From the IMG/VR virus record IMGVR_UViG_3300040759_000032, positions 62,001 to 126,000 of that record: a stretch of DNA of 64,000 nucleotides; one strand, given 5' to 3'. A program made the position numbers and the translations under genes. Source of the DNA: a virus. Positions 6,344 through 13,456 of the stretch are shown here, piece by piece; positions within the stretch are counted from its first letter, which is position 1; each line of letters begins with the position of its first letter. The notes under the pieces were generated by a model. That model was not told the origin of the DNA, ran no database searches, and saw nothing but the letters and a program-made list of their open reading frames with translations.

Positions 6344-7108
6344 TCATGATGCCTCCGGATGCTCGGCCATCCACTCCTCGAACTCGCGGAGCTTCTCTTT
6401 GCGGAAGGCCTCGAAGTCGCCGGGATCATCTGCCAGCTCTGCAGGAAGTGCCGCGCCGGAAGGGGGTGCCGGTGCCCCGGTGGCCGGGACGGCGGCCGGC
6501 CACAGAGGCGTCATCACCCGAACTGGAGACGCCGCATCTGGTCCGTCGCGGACCTTGCGCGCGCGAACCGGTACCGGGTCCGACGAGAGGAGCGGATGGT
6601 CCTGTGTTTTTACTAGCTCCTCTGTCTCCTCATACTCCTTAGGCGGACGGTTTCCGTCCGGTGCTCGGTCACATTCCGTCCTATGCTCAGCCACTTTTCG
6701 TCCGGTGCTCGCCATATCCATAGGACGATTTCCGTCCGGTGCAAGCTCAGTCGCGCTCCGCTTGTCCACAGGACGCTTTTCGTCCGGTGCTGGCGCGGTA
6801 AGCCACAGCCGGTACGTCGCCCTGCCGAACCTCTCGCCGCGACCCGACGAGTGCTGCGCGACCGTGATCGCCCCGGCCTCGAATAGCGGCGTGATCGCGC
6901 GCCGGACGGCACGCAGGTCGCTGTCGTCAACGGACGCCTCATCCCGGCCGAGGCAGTGGACGGCGATCGCCTCGTGGCCGAGCCAGAAGCGGGGCTCGTC
7001 GTCTTTGTCCAAGGCCACGAGCGCCATGAACACGAGCACGTTGAGCGCGGTGGGCGGCACCTTGCCACCGTAAAGTCGGAATGCGCCCAGTGCGTTGGAT
7101 GCTCCCAC
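6344..7108 (-). CDS. Replication-initiator-like winged-helix protein
   Basis: 254 residues. The first 110 contain a conserved actinomycete HTH arrangement (VPPTALNVLVFMALVALD, FWLGHEAIAVHCLG, DLRAVRRAITPLFEAGAITV, RYRLW-like end). The middle is a repetitive linker (APDEKRP, APDGNRPM, APDGNRPP) encoded by iteron-like DNA. The C-terminus is Glu/Lys-rich (REKLREFEEWMAEH). Such proteins on actinomycete mobile elements are annotated as HTH or Rep-like. The control-region position supports a replication or regulatory role, which remains inferred. Confidence 0.55.
   Translation of the reverse strand: MGASNALGAFRLYGGKVPPTALNVLVFMALVALDKDDEPRFWLGHEAIAVHCLGRDEASVDDSDLRAVRRAITPLFEAGAITVAQHSSGRGERFGRATYRLWLTAPAPDEKRPVDKRSATELAPDGNRPMDMASTGRKVAEHRTECDRAPDGNRPPKEYEETEELVKTQDHPLLSSDPVPVRARKVRDGPDAASPVRVMTPLWPAAVPATGAPAPPSGAALPAELADDPGDFEAFRKEKLREFEEWMAEHPEAS
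6644..6790. repeat. Five iteron-like repeats inside the rep-like gene
   Basis: The core CCGTCCGGTGC or a close variant occurs at 6654, 6676 (CCGTCCTATGC), 6698, 6732 and 6780, always in the same orientation. The first three are spaced exactly 22 bp. Three copies are preceded by GGACG, making small inverted repeats (GGACG-N5-CGTCC). They encode the repeated linker of the protein but look like DNA-binding iterons. Confidence 0.6.
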
Positions 7109-7258
7109 GGGGCTACGCTGCCTTAGCCGCAGGACGGCAAGGGGAAATGGCGGGAAGAGCGGGCACTGTCGATTCTCCGTGAACGGGATTCGGATCGGGG
7201 CGCGCCCCCCGGAGCGCCCGCCAGCGCCCCGGAGGTCTGCGCAACCCCTCGGCCTACC

Positions 7259-7270
7259 TTATGCAGCATA
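7259..7270. promoter_or_regulatory. Operator-like palindrome TATGCAGCATA
   Basis: An 11-bp palindrome upstream of the rep-like gene. It is identical to sites at 9024 and 9054 and similar to one at 8970. The 195-base gap 7109-7303 holds no gene and presumably contains the promoter for the leftward rep-like gene. Confidence 0.6.
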
Positions 7271-7303
7271 GGTCACTCCGGCCGTCCGCCGCTACAGGCT
7301 CCG

Positions 7304-8167
7304 TCAGGCGTCGTCCGCGTCGCGTCGGCTGAGCCGCGCAAGAGCGGAGTGGATGAGGGCGCTCGCGCCGCGCCCTCCGACGCCAGCCTCGTGCAGCAGC
7401 CCGAACGCCTCGCGGTAGGCCTTGACCTCGTCCGGGTCGCTGAGCCGCTGCTCGCCAGTCAGCGTCTCGACAGACACCAGGTGATCGTCGAAGATGACGA
7501 ACCCGGACATCGGGAAGACCGGCACGAGCGCGCCGAACGGGATGATCCGGAAGTCAAGGGACGGCAGGCCGCCCGCCGTGACGGACAGCAGCCGGTCGAG
7601 CTGCGCGGCCATGGTCGGCGCCGAAACCAGGCGCGTGCTCAGCGCCGCCTCGAGGACGACGATCCGGAACAGCCGCCCCGGCTCGTAGAGGATCTTCTGG
7701 CGTTCCATCTGCGCGCCGACCATGGCGGCGACGCCCGCCTCGTCCTGGCCCCACGTCATCGGGCCGAGGGCCAGGTGGAGGAACTCCGAGGAGTACCGCG
7801 CGGTGCGCAGCTGGCTCGGTATGACCACCGGCTGGAACTTCGCGACGACCTCGGACGCCCTCTCCAGCTGGCCGATGCTCGCCTGCTTGGCCGCGCCGGT
7901 TCCCTGCTGCTTCCACGACGCGTACTCGGCGACCGCCCGCCCGCGCTGGGCCAGGAGCGGCGCAGGGTCGGCGTCCGCGGCCCGCGCCCAGGCGCGCACG
8001 GCGTCCTCGGACGGGAAGATCCCGCCCGTCTCGATCCGAGACACCCGCGACTGCTGCCAGCCGAGGGACTCGGCGAACCTGTTGCCGGAGATGCCCGTGG
8101 CCTCGCGCGCGCTTCTCAGCTGCTCTGCGAGCCTGCGGCGCTCGCGCAGGTGGCTGATGTCCGCCAA
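7304..8167 (-). CDS. XRE-family regulator with DUF5753 domain
   Basis: 287 residues from TTG at 8167, preceded by GGAGG at 6 bases. The longer frame to 8320 lacks such a site. The N-terminal HTH (LAEQLRSAREATGISGNRFAESL, WQQSRVSRIETG) lies at residues 12-55. The rest is the DUF5753 domain (LRTARYSSEFLHLALG, FRIVVLEAALSTRLV, LDFRIIPFGALVP, FVIFDDHLVSVETLTGE). This family is abundant in Streptomyces and usually pairs with small regulatory partners, as here. It is the best candidate to bind the TATGCAGCATA palindromes. Confidence 0.85.
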   Translation of the reverse strand: MADISHLRERRRLAEQLRSAREATGISGNRFAESLGWQQSRVSRIETGGIFPSEDAVRAWARAADADPAPLLAQRGRAVAEYASWKQQGTGAAKQASIGQLERASEVVAKFQPVVIPSQLRTARYSSEFLHLALGPMTWGQDEAGVAAMVGAQMERQKILYEPGRLFRIVVLEAALSTRLVSAPTMAAQLDRLLSVTAGGLPSLDFRIIPFGALVPVFPMSGFVIFDDHLVSVETLTGEQRLSDPDEVKAYREAFGLLHEAGVGGRGASALIHSALARLSRRDADDA

Positions 8168-8186
8168 CAGGTTCCTCCGTAGCTTT

Positions 8187-8735
8187 CTATGACGCGCGCA
8201 GCAGTTGCGGCATGCGCCTGACGTACGCGTCGTACGGCACGGCGTAGTGCAGCGCCGCGTCCCTTGCATAGCAGGCTGCGACGATCTCGGCAGGGTCGTC
8301 GGCGCGGTAGAGCCGGTCAAGCCGGCCGCGGCCGTCGTACTCCATCCGGACCATCGCGCGGCTGTCGAACAGCCAGTAGTCCGCGGTTCCCGTCAGGGCT
8401 GTCGGCGCCTCCCCTGACGGAAGGATGCGGACGTCCTCGCCCGCAGCCTGACTCTGGCCGTAAGCCCAGCCGATCTCGAACCGCAGGTAGTCGCTGAGGG
8501 GCTCGGAGACGACATGGACGCGCTGCATGACCTTGCCGGCGCCCTTGGCGTCGCGCACCCTCTCCAGCCAGCTGCGCCGGCCCGGGTAGATGTCCGGCTC
8601 TTGCCCGGCGAGGAATGACGCCAGCGCCTCAGCCTCGCTGGCCTCGTCGTAAGCGGGCAGGAGCTCAAGGCGGTAGGCGGTGTGCTCGAACCCGTCCAGC
8701 AGCCTGCCGAGCTCCTCGCGGGGGATCTCGCTCAC
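8187..8735 (-). CDS. DUF6879-family protein
   Basis: 182 residues from GTG at 8735, overlapping the upstream stop (GTGA). Segments LLDGFEHTAYRLELLPAYD, WLERVRDAKGAGKVMQRVHVV, LSDYLRFEIGWAYGQSQAAGEDVRI and TADYWLFDSRAMVRMEYD match the DUF6879 family. That family is regularly encoded next to DUF5753 XRE regulators in actinomycetes. Molecular function is unknown. Confidence 0.8.
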   Translation of the reverse strand: MSEIPREELGRLLDGFEHTAYRLELLPAYDEASEAEALASFLAGQEPDIYPGRRSWLERVRDAKGAGKVMQRVHVVSEPLSDYLRFEIGWAYGQSQAAGEDVRILPSGEAPTALTGTADYWLFDSRAMVRMEYDGRGRLDRLYRADDPAEIVAACYARDAALHYAVPYDAYVRRMPQLLRAS

Positions 8736-8944
8736 CGGGCGGCCTCCTCGTCGTAGGCGGCCAGGGCGCGCCTGACGACGTCGATGCTGATGCGGCTGGC
8801 GGTCTCCCCCGGCCGCACGTTCTGCAGGGCGGCGAGGTCCGCTGCCGGCCCTTGAACGGTGAACTGGCCGTCTTCGACGTAGACGGCGGGGCAGCCGTCG
8901 TCTCCGCAGCTGCCGTCCTTCGCGAGAAGTCTCGGGTTGGTCAT
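8732..8944 (-). CDS. Small hypothetical protein, 70 aa
   Basis: ATG at 8944 has GGAGGAAGCG immediately upstream. The protein has a CGDDGCPAVYVEDGQFTVQG segment and an ARRALAAYDEE helix. Small proteins with this DGSCGDDGCPAVY pattern commonly precede DUF6879 and XRE/DUF5753 genes. It is the first gene of that three-gene leftward operon. Confidence 0.7.
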   Translation of the reverse strand: MTNPRLLAKDGSCGDDGCPAVYVEDGQFTVQGPAADLAALQNVRPGETASRISIDVVRRALAAYDEEAAR

Positions 8945-8969
8945 CGCTTCCTCCGGATCGGGTCTCGGC

Positions 8970-9068
8970 TATGCACGCATAGTCAAAACGGCCCCTGACC
9001 TGCTGTCAACTGAGCCCGATCTTTATGCAGCATAAGTCATTGACGAGAAGATCTATGCAGCATAAGAT
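8970..9068. promoter_or_regulatory. Divergent promoter region with three operator palindromes
   Basis: Rightward promoter: TTGACG (9040-9045), 17 bases, TAAGAT (9063-9068). Leftward: TTGACA (minus strand, about 9005-9010) upstream of the 8944 gene. Palindromes TATGCACGCATA (8970-8981), TATGCAGCATA (9024-9034) and TATGCAGCATA (9054-9064) flank or overlap these elements. A half-like copy ATGCAGCA sits at 9076. The 30-bp spacing of the two perfect copies suggests cooperative binding. Confidence 0.65.
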
Positions 9069-9108
9069 GCCAGCAATGCAGCAAAACAGATCGCAGGAAG
9101 GACTCTTC

Positions 9109-9315
9109 ATGGCGTACGACGTGCGGCTGGCTACCCGGATCACCACCGGGGTAGACCGTCGGCTTCGCATGCTGGCGCTCGTGAAGAGCCAGCCTCTGAG
9201 CCACGTGCTCGTCTCGCTTCTCGATCAGGTGCTCCCGCCCGCCGACGAACTGGCCTCCCAACTCGGGACCGGCCAGCGCGCCGACGCAGCGCTTGAGTCA
9301 GAAGCGGCCGCATGA
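9109..9315 (+). CDS. Small putative ribbon-helix-helix protein
   Basis: 68 residues from ATG at 9109, preceded by AGGAAGGA at 6-8 bases. The frame upstream lies in the operator region and was excluded. The sequence VRLATRITTGVDRRLRMLALVKSQPLSHVLVSLLDQVLP has the strand-helix-helix pattern of Arc/CopG-type proteins. It is the first gene of the long rightward operon, so it may autoregulate it. Confidence 0.65.
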   Translation: MAYDVRLATRITTGVDRRLRMLALVKSQPLSHVLVSLLDQVLPPADELASQLGTGQRADAALESEAAA

Positions 9316-9683
9316 CCCCCGAACGCAAAGCGGCCCGTCACGGCGATCTCACCGCCGGACGGGCCAGGACCCCCCAATCGCACAACCGATCGGAGCCATC
9401 CGAGATGCCAACCCTAGACCCCGGCTCTCCCCGTATCACTTCCGACCCGTCCGCGTGGGACCTGGACCCGGAGACCGAGGTCCACGTCGCGAGGCTCTTC
9501 CTCGCCGTGATGACCCCCGACGGGCTCCGCGCCCGGATCGCCTCGGGCGTGTGCGGCCTGGAGCACATCAGCATGTTCCGCCGGATCGCCGACGCGATGG
9601 AGTCGCTGCTCGCCGGGGGCTTCGACCCTGAGGCGTTCGCGATGACCGTCCGGGCGTCGGCCCCTGTCCCGGCCGCCGCCTAG
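9312..9683 (+). CDS. Hypothetical protein, 123 aa
   Basis: ATG overlaps the previous TGA. The N-terminal 35 residues are polar; the core (VHVARLFLAVMTPDGLRARIA, ISMFRRIADAMESLLAGGFD) is helical and soluble. Part of the co-translated rightward series. Family not recognised. Confidence 0.6.
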   Translation: MTPERKAARHGDLTAGRARTPQSHNRSEPSEMPTLDPGSPRITSDPSAWDLDPETEVHVARLFLAVMTPDGLRARIASGVCGLEHISMFRRIADAMESLLAGGFDPEAFAMTVRASAPVPAAA

Positions 9684-9726
9684 CGGCCCGACTCGCGCAC
9701 CCGAGACCTACTGAAGAGAAAGCCCC

Positions 9727-9849
9727 ATGAAGAAATTCCTCCGCGCCATCCGCGCCAACTGCGACCAGTGCTGGGGGCACGGCGGCTACTGGTACCAGGG
9801 CCACTGGACCCGGTGCGACGCGTGCAACGGTTCGGGGAACGCGTCATGA
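9727..9849 (+). CDS. Small double-CxxC protein, 40 aa
   Basis: ATG at 9727 with GAAGAGAAAG upstream. The protein NCDQCWGHGGYWYQGHWTRCDACNGSG has two CxxC knuckles of the DnaJ-like CxxCxG type, suggesting zinc binding. Its TGA overlaps the ATG of the next gene. Confidence 0.65.
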   Translation: MKKFLRAIRANCDQCWGHGGYWYQGHWTRCDACNGSGNAS

Positions 9850-10013
9850 GCGCCCCCGACACCCCGATCCCTCCCGCCGAGCTCGACCGCTGGGACGCGA
9901 CCATCGCGACCGCCGAGGAGTGCGACAAGGCGGCCGGGGTCACCGACCCGGCCACCGTCAGCGCCCGCTCGGCCTTCGGGCGGTTCGCCGCCGCGAACGG
10001 GAGGAAGCCATGA
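9846..10013 (+). CDS. Hypothetical protein, 55 aa
   Basis: ATG at 9846 overlaps the preceding TGA, and its own stop overlaps the next ATG. The sequence is Ala-rich and helical (PAELDRWDATIATAEECDKAAG). Presence is supported mainly by the perfect chain of overlaps. Confidence 0.55.
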   Translation: MSAPDTPIPPAELDRWDATIATAEECDKAAGVTDPATVSARSAFGRFAAANGRKP

Positions 10014-10177
10014 GCGGCCGCCCGTTCGAGGGCTTCACCGACCAGCAACTCTCTGACTACTGCGGCGACGTAGACGCCAGGACGGTCAACGGCGACGGCG
10101 TCGCGTCCGCCGAGTCGGCGATCCGCGCCGGCGAGCGTCGCGTCGCCGAGGTCAACGCCCGCAGGGGGCGGTCATGA
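10010..10177 (+). CDS. Hypothetical protein, 55 aa
   Basis: ATG at 10010 overlaps the previous stop and the TGA overlaps the next start. The protein is polar with a FTDQQLSDYCGDVD N-terminus and an Arg-rich end. Function unknown. Confidence 0.55.
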   Translation: MSGRPFEGFTDQQLSDYCGDVDARTVNGDGVASAESAIRAGERRVAEVNARRGRS

Positions 10178-10632
10178 GCCGGGGCGCCGTGTCCGCGCCG
10201 CCGCCCGAGGCCATGGAGGGCTTCCGCCATCTGCGCGCGCTCGCCGCCTACTGGAACGGGACGTGGCGCTACCGCCCGGCGGGGGCCGATCTCGATGCCG
10301 CCCTCACCCGTGCCCAGGCCGAGGTCATGTCCGTGCTCGAGCAGGCCGGGGCCGCTGTCGACGCCGCCCGCAAGGTGGCTGCGGCGGCCCGCAGGGACGG
10401 CCCTGACATCCTCGTCGCGCACGTCTACGGCGACAGCATCCCGGAGATGACGGGCGCCGCGCTCATCGAGGCGGCGGCATTGTGGGGGGAGTGGGCGGAA
10501 TCCGAGGTGGAGGGCGTCAGCGACGTCCAGACGAATTGGCGCGGCGCCAGGGGCCGGTTCGAAGCCCGCGTCCGCGTCCGCTGCCTCAACTACGCGGAGA
10601 CCGGGCAGACGGTGCCGGAGGCGGGATCATGA
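10174..10632 (+). CDS. Hypothetical protein, 152 aa
   Basis: ATG at 10174 continues the overlap chain. An N-terminal helical region (LDAALTRAQAEVMSVLEQAGAAVDAARKVAAAA) is followed by a more globular part (DILVAHVYGDSIPEMTGAALIEAAALWGEWAESEVEG) that resembles actinomycete mobile-element proteins of unknown role. Confidence 0.6.
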   Translation: MSRGAVSAPPPEAMEGFRHLRALAAYWNGTWRYRPAGADLDAALTRAQAEVMSVLEQAGAAVDAARKVAAAARRDGPDILVAHVYGDSIPEMTGAALIEAAALWGEWAESEVEGVSDVQTNWRGARGRFEARVRVRCLNYAETGQTVPEAGS

Positions 10633-10862
10633 CCGCGCGCGAGGCCGGGGGCACCTTCGCCCTGTGCGCGGCCGTCGCCGCCGTCATCGTGGCGCTCGTC
10701 CTCGGAACCCCTCGGCCAGCCGAGCAGCCTGCGCCCGTGTTCACCCCGGCGGCGTTCTGCCCGTCAGGCCAGCATGCGGTGAAGGTCCGCGACGGGATGC
10801 CCGTGTGCGCGGCAACCGTTAAGCGGACCCCCTTCGATTTTCACCCGGGGCGGTCGTCATGA
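10629..10862 (+). CDS. Small single-pass membrane or exported protein
   Basis: 77 residues from ATG at 10629. One hydrophobic segment (TFALCAAVAAVIVALVLG) precedes a Pro-rich extracytoplasmic tail with two Cys (AAFCPSG, MPVCAAT). Overlaps the neighbouring genes by 4 bases on both sides. Confidence 0.6.
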   Translation: MTAREAGGTFALCAAVAAVIVALVLGTPRPAEQPAPVFTPAAFCPSGQHAVKVRDGMPVCAATVKRTPFDFHPGRSS

Positions 10863-11278
10863 CCGCCCGGCAGGGGCGCTCCGCGAGGGCTCCCCGGGTG
10901 ATCGAAGTCCTCGCCTGGCATCCTCCGCGCCCGGGACGGAACCTTCCCGACCGAGTTCAGCCCGACTGGCGGGAAGCGTCGCTGTGCGGGCAGTCCGACG
11001 CGGACGCCTGGTTCCCGGAGAAAGGCGGGTCGGTCCGGGCGGTCAGGCGGATCTGCCGCCGCTGCCCCGTCCGCGCCCTGTGCCTCGCCGAGGGCCTGGC
11101 CGTCGAGGAGCCGTCCGGCGTCTGGGGCGGCCTGACGGCCGGCGAGCTGAGCGAGGAGCGCGAGCGGAACCCGCGGCGCGCCCTCGCCCAGATGATGACC
11201 GAAAGCGACATCCGCGCCTACGCCACAGAGGCCCGCATCGACGCGATGCGGAAGAACCCGAGGGGGCTGGCCGCGTGA
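10859..11278 (+). CDS. WhiB-family iron-sulphur transcriptional regulator
   Basis: 139 residues. The four cluster-binding cysteines are C43 (LCGQSDAD), C66, C69 (ICRRCPV) and C75 (ALCLAEG), followed by the family GVWGGLT turn. The N-terminal 35 residues and a basic C-terminal extension (NPRRALAQMM, RKNPRGL) are longer than in the shortest WhiB proteins. WhiB proteins bind a [4Fe-4S] cluster and the primary sigma factor and are restricted to actinobacteria and their phages. Confidence 0.93.
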   Translation: MTARQGRSARAPRVIEVLAWHPPRPGRNLPDRVQPDWREASLCGQSDADAWFPEKGGSVRAVRRICRRCPVRALCLAEGLAVEEPSGVWGGLTAGELSEERERNPRRALAQMMTESDIRAYATEARIDAMRKNPRGLAA

Positions 11279-11775
11279 GCACAGCAGCCTCACGGGGCGC
11301 CTTCGCCGTCCTCGCGCCCTGCCCGGACTGCAAGGGGCGGGGCGGGTTCACGGAGCGGGTCTCCTTCGCCGGCGGCGGGGGCACTCTCACGACCCCGTGC
11401 GGTGCCTGCCGCGGCAGGGGCGAGGTCCGGCATCCGCGCCCGGGACCGCATCAACGGCATGCGCCGCGCCTCGCAGCAGCCGGCCGCCTGAACGTCGAAC
11501 CGCACGGTTCGACCGAGCCCAACCGAAAGAAGAAGCAAGTGAAACTCCTGTTCACCGCAGCCGGGGCCGTGCTCGCGGTGCTGGCGCTGACCAGCTCCGC
11601 GTTCGCCCACGCGCACTCCCGCGAGAAGTGGATCGCCGCAGCGCTCATCGTCGGGGTCTCCGCCCTGATCGGCGCCCTGATCGGCTTCGTCGCCTCGCGC
11701 GCCCGCAGGCCGAAGCCGCCTGCGGCCCCGGCGCGACCCGTCTACCCGTTCAGCGGCACCGGCACCCGCCGGTAG
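11275..11775 (+). CDS. CxxCxGxG zinc-ribbon and membrane protein (possibly two genes in one frame)
   Basis: The open frame from GTG at 11275 (overlapping the WhiB stop) encodes CPDCKGRGGF and CGACRGRGEV, two DnaJ-like zinc knuckles. A basic stretch follows, then two hydrophobic segments (KLLFTAAGAVLAVLALTSSAFA and AALIVGVSALIGALIGFVA). An internal GTG at 11539 after AAGAAGAAGC could start a separate 78-aa protein with a signal-like N-terminus. No stop separates the parts. Confidence 0.55.
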   Translation: MSTAASRGAFAVLAPCPDCKGRGGFTERVSFAGGGGTLTTPCGACRGRGEVRHPRPGPHQRHAPRLAAAGRLNVEPHGSTEPNRKKKQVKLLFTAAGAVLAVLALTSSAFAHAHSREKWIAAALIVGVSALIGALIGFVASRARRPKPPAAPARPVYPFSGTGTRR

Positions 11776-11811
11776 CCCATCCCGCCCGCCCGAGCAGAAG
11801 GAAGACCCAAG

Positions 11812-12075
11812 GTGGCCCGCAGCATCCGCCGAGCCTTCGCGGCCGGCATCGTGATCACGGTGGCGGTGTCGGCGCTGTGGGCGTGGTCGACTGCCCTGAC
11901 CTCGGCCGGGCCTGTCCCGCTCCCGCACCTGACCCGGAACCCGCTGCAGGACTACGCGCAGATGGCGGGGACGGTGACCGGGAGCATCCCGGAGTTCTTC
12001 GCCGTGACCGCCGCCATCTTCGCGGCGTGCTTCACGGTCGCGGGCCTGCACCGCATGAACAGGAAGGATGCGTGA
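11812..12075 (+). CDS. Small two-segment membrane protein
   Basis: 87 residues from GTG at 11812, with GAAGGAAGA upstream. Hydrophobic segments are FAAGIVITVAVSALWAWSTAL and IPEFFAVTAAIFAACFTVAGL. Such small proteins are common in actinomycete conjugation regions. Its stop overlaps the next ATG by one base. Confidence 0.6.
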   Translation: MARSIRRAFAAGIVITVAVSALWAWSTALTSAGPVPLPHLTRNPLQDYAQMAGTVTGSIPEFFAVTAAIFAACFTVAGLHRMNRKDA

Positions 12076-12305
12076 TGGCACGCGTCTACAGGAAGCAGGT
12101 CGGCCTGTGCCGACCGGACTGGACCGGCGGCGACGGCCGGGTCTACCGCTCGTACGCGGTCACGTACCTCAGCCGGGGATCCAACTTCGACGGCGTCGAA
12201 GGAGTCAAGTTCGTGGACGTGCCCGTCAAGCCCCCCCGTGGCCGCAAACTCACGGATGCGCAGGCCCGCGCGAAGGCGATCCGCATGGCGGGGAGGCTGC
12301 GCTGA
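12075..12305 (+). CDS. Hypothetical small basic protein, 76 aa
   Basis: ATG at 12075 after AGGAAGGATGCGTG. A beta-rich N-terminus (VYRKQVGLCRPDWTGGDGRVYRSYAVTYL) is followed by a basic helix with the LTDAQARAKAIRMAGRLR pattern. Unknown function. Confidence 0.6.
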   Translation: MARVYRKQVGLCRPDWTGGDGRVYRSYAVTYLSRGSNFDGVEGVKFVDVPVKPPRGRKLTDAQARAKAIRMAGRLR

Positions 12306-12589
12306 TGGCCAGAAGGTTCACGGCCGGAGGCCGCACCTACACCGACACCCCCGCCGGGCGCCTGCAGGCCGCCGCGGACAAGGTGAGCGACACGCTGCGG
12401 CTCCGTGGCCACGAAATGATGTACTGGCGCAAGGATGCGCGGGCCGCGCCGCCGTATTTCAGCGCGCGGTGCCGGAAGTGCGGCGCCGGCGTGAAGGTCG
12501 TGGCGGGGAGGCCGCCGGCGAACCTGCCCGGCTACCCGAGCCTCCTCCGCTTCCATCAGGTCCGCTGGTGCCCGGGTCGGCCCCGGTGA
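12305..12589 (+). CDS. Hypothetical protein with CxxC and C-terminal Cys
   Basis: 94 residues from ATG at 12305. SARCRKCGAGVKVVAG and the terminal VRWCPG suggest a zinc ribbon. The stop overlaps the next GTG. Function unknown. Confidence 0.6.
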   Translation: MARRFTAGGRTYTDTPAGRLQAAADKVSDTLRLRGHEMMYWRKDARAAPPYFSARCRKCGAGVKVVAGRPPANLPGYPSLLRFHQVRWCPGRPR

Positions 12590-12873
12590 CCGCCGTCCCG
12601 TGCGAGCCGATGCCCGGCCCGATGGGCGCCGTATGGCCGGCCGCGAAGCCGGGCGTCGACTACTGCGGCCCCTACCCGGCCTGCTGCCCGCCCGCCGCCC
12701 GGACCTGGTGGCAGCACCTGCTCGGGTTTTTCAACCCGCACGGCGACTGGTCCCTGATCGCGCTCGAAGCCGGGATGGCCGCCTTTTTCGCCGCGTTCTG
12801 CGTTTTCCTCTTCGGCGGCAACGCGCTGCAGCGTCACTGGCAGCAGGGTCGCGAGAACGGCCGGCGCCGGTGA
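12586..12873 (+). CDS. Single-pass membrane protein, 95 aa
   Basis: GTG at 12586 overlaps the preceding stop. A Pro/Cys-rich N-terminus (DYCGPYPACCPP) precedes one long hydrophobic segment (LIALEAGMAAFFAAFCVFLFG), then a short basic tail. Part of the membrane-protein cluster before the TraB gene. Confidence 0.55.
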   Translation: MTAVPCEPMPGPMGAVWPAAKPGVDYCGPYPACCPPAARTWWQHLLGFFNPHGDWSLIALEAGMAAFFAAFCVFLFGGNALQRHWQQGRENGRRR

Positions 12874-13454
12874 CCGCCTACCGCTGCCGGCCCTCGTCCC
12901 GGTACCGCTACCCGTACCGCCTGCGGAGGCGCAGCACGAGCGGCGAGAAGATCGCCGGGGCCGCGCTCGGCCTGTTCCTCGCGGCGTCGGTCGGCACCCG
13001 CGCCGCCGTCAGCCATCACCACCCGGCCGCCCGCGCGGCAACCGCGAAGACGGTGCCCGCGTCGGCCGCCCCGGTCGCCAGCGGAAGCCAGACGGCGTTC
13101 TGGCGGGCGCTCCTCGCTGACCTCGGCGCGCCCGACGACCAGGCGAACCTCGACGGCCTCGACGCATGGCGGCCCCTTGAGCAGCCCTGGCCCTCCCTCG
13201 CCCGGTGGAACCCCCTCGACTCCATCCTCCCCATGCCGGGGTCATGGGACTACAACACCTTCGACGGGGACCTGCACGTGCAGAGCTACCCGACCGCCGC
13301 AGAGGGCGCGGAAGCCGACGCGCTCACCCTCGAGAACGGCAGCTACCCCCTCATCGTCGCCGCGCTCAGAGCAGGCACCGGCCTGTGCGGCAACCCGAAC
13401 CTCGCCGCCGAGTTCCTCACCTGGTCCGGCGACGGCTACTCAGGAGTGTGCTGA
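12870..13454 (+). CDS. Secreted conserved mobile-element protein
   Basis: 194 residues from GTG at 12870. A very basic N-terminus and one hydrophobic segment (IAGAALGLFLAASVG) act as an anchor or signal. The C-terminal 110 residues (AFWRALLADLGAPDDQANLDGLDAW, NPLDSILPMPGSWDYNTF, VQSYPTAAEGAEADALTLENG, YPLIVAALRAGTGLCG, LTWSGDGYSGVC) form a recognisable domain seen in actinomycete integrative elements and phages. It resembles lysozyme-fold domains in length and pattern, but no catalytic residue can be assigned. Confidence 0.65.
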   Translation: MTAYRCRPSSRYRYPYRLRRRSTSGEKIAGAALGLFLAASVGTRAAVSHHHPAARAATAKTVPASAAPVASGSQTAFWRALLADLGAPDDQANLDGLDAWRPLEQPWPSLARWNPLDSILPMPGSWDYNTFDGDLHVQSYPTAAEGAEADALTLENGSYPLIVAALRAGTGLCGNPNLAAEFLTWSGDGYSGVC

Positions 13455-13456
13455 TC

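Noticed and set aside
10984-11274. Frame 10984-11775 read as one large protein
   Set aside because: The part before 11275 is the shadow of the WhiB gene; real coding begins at the GTG overlapping the WhiB stop.
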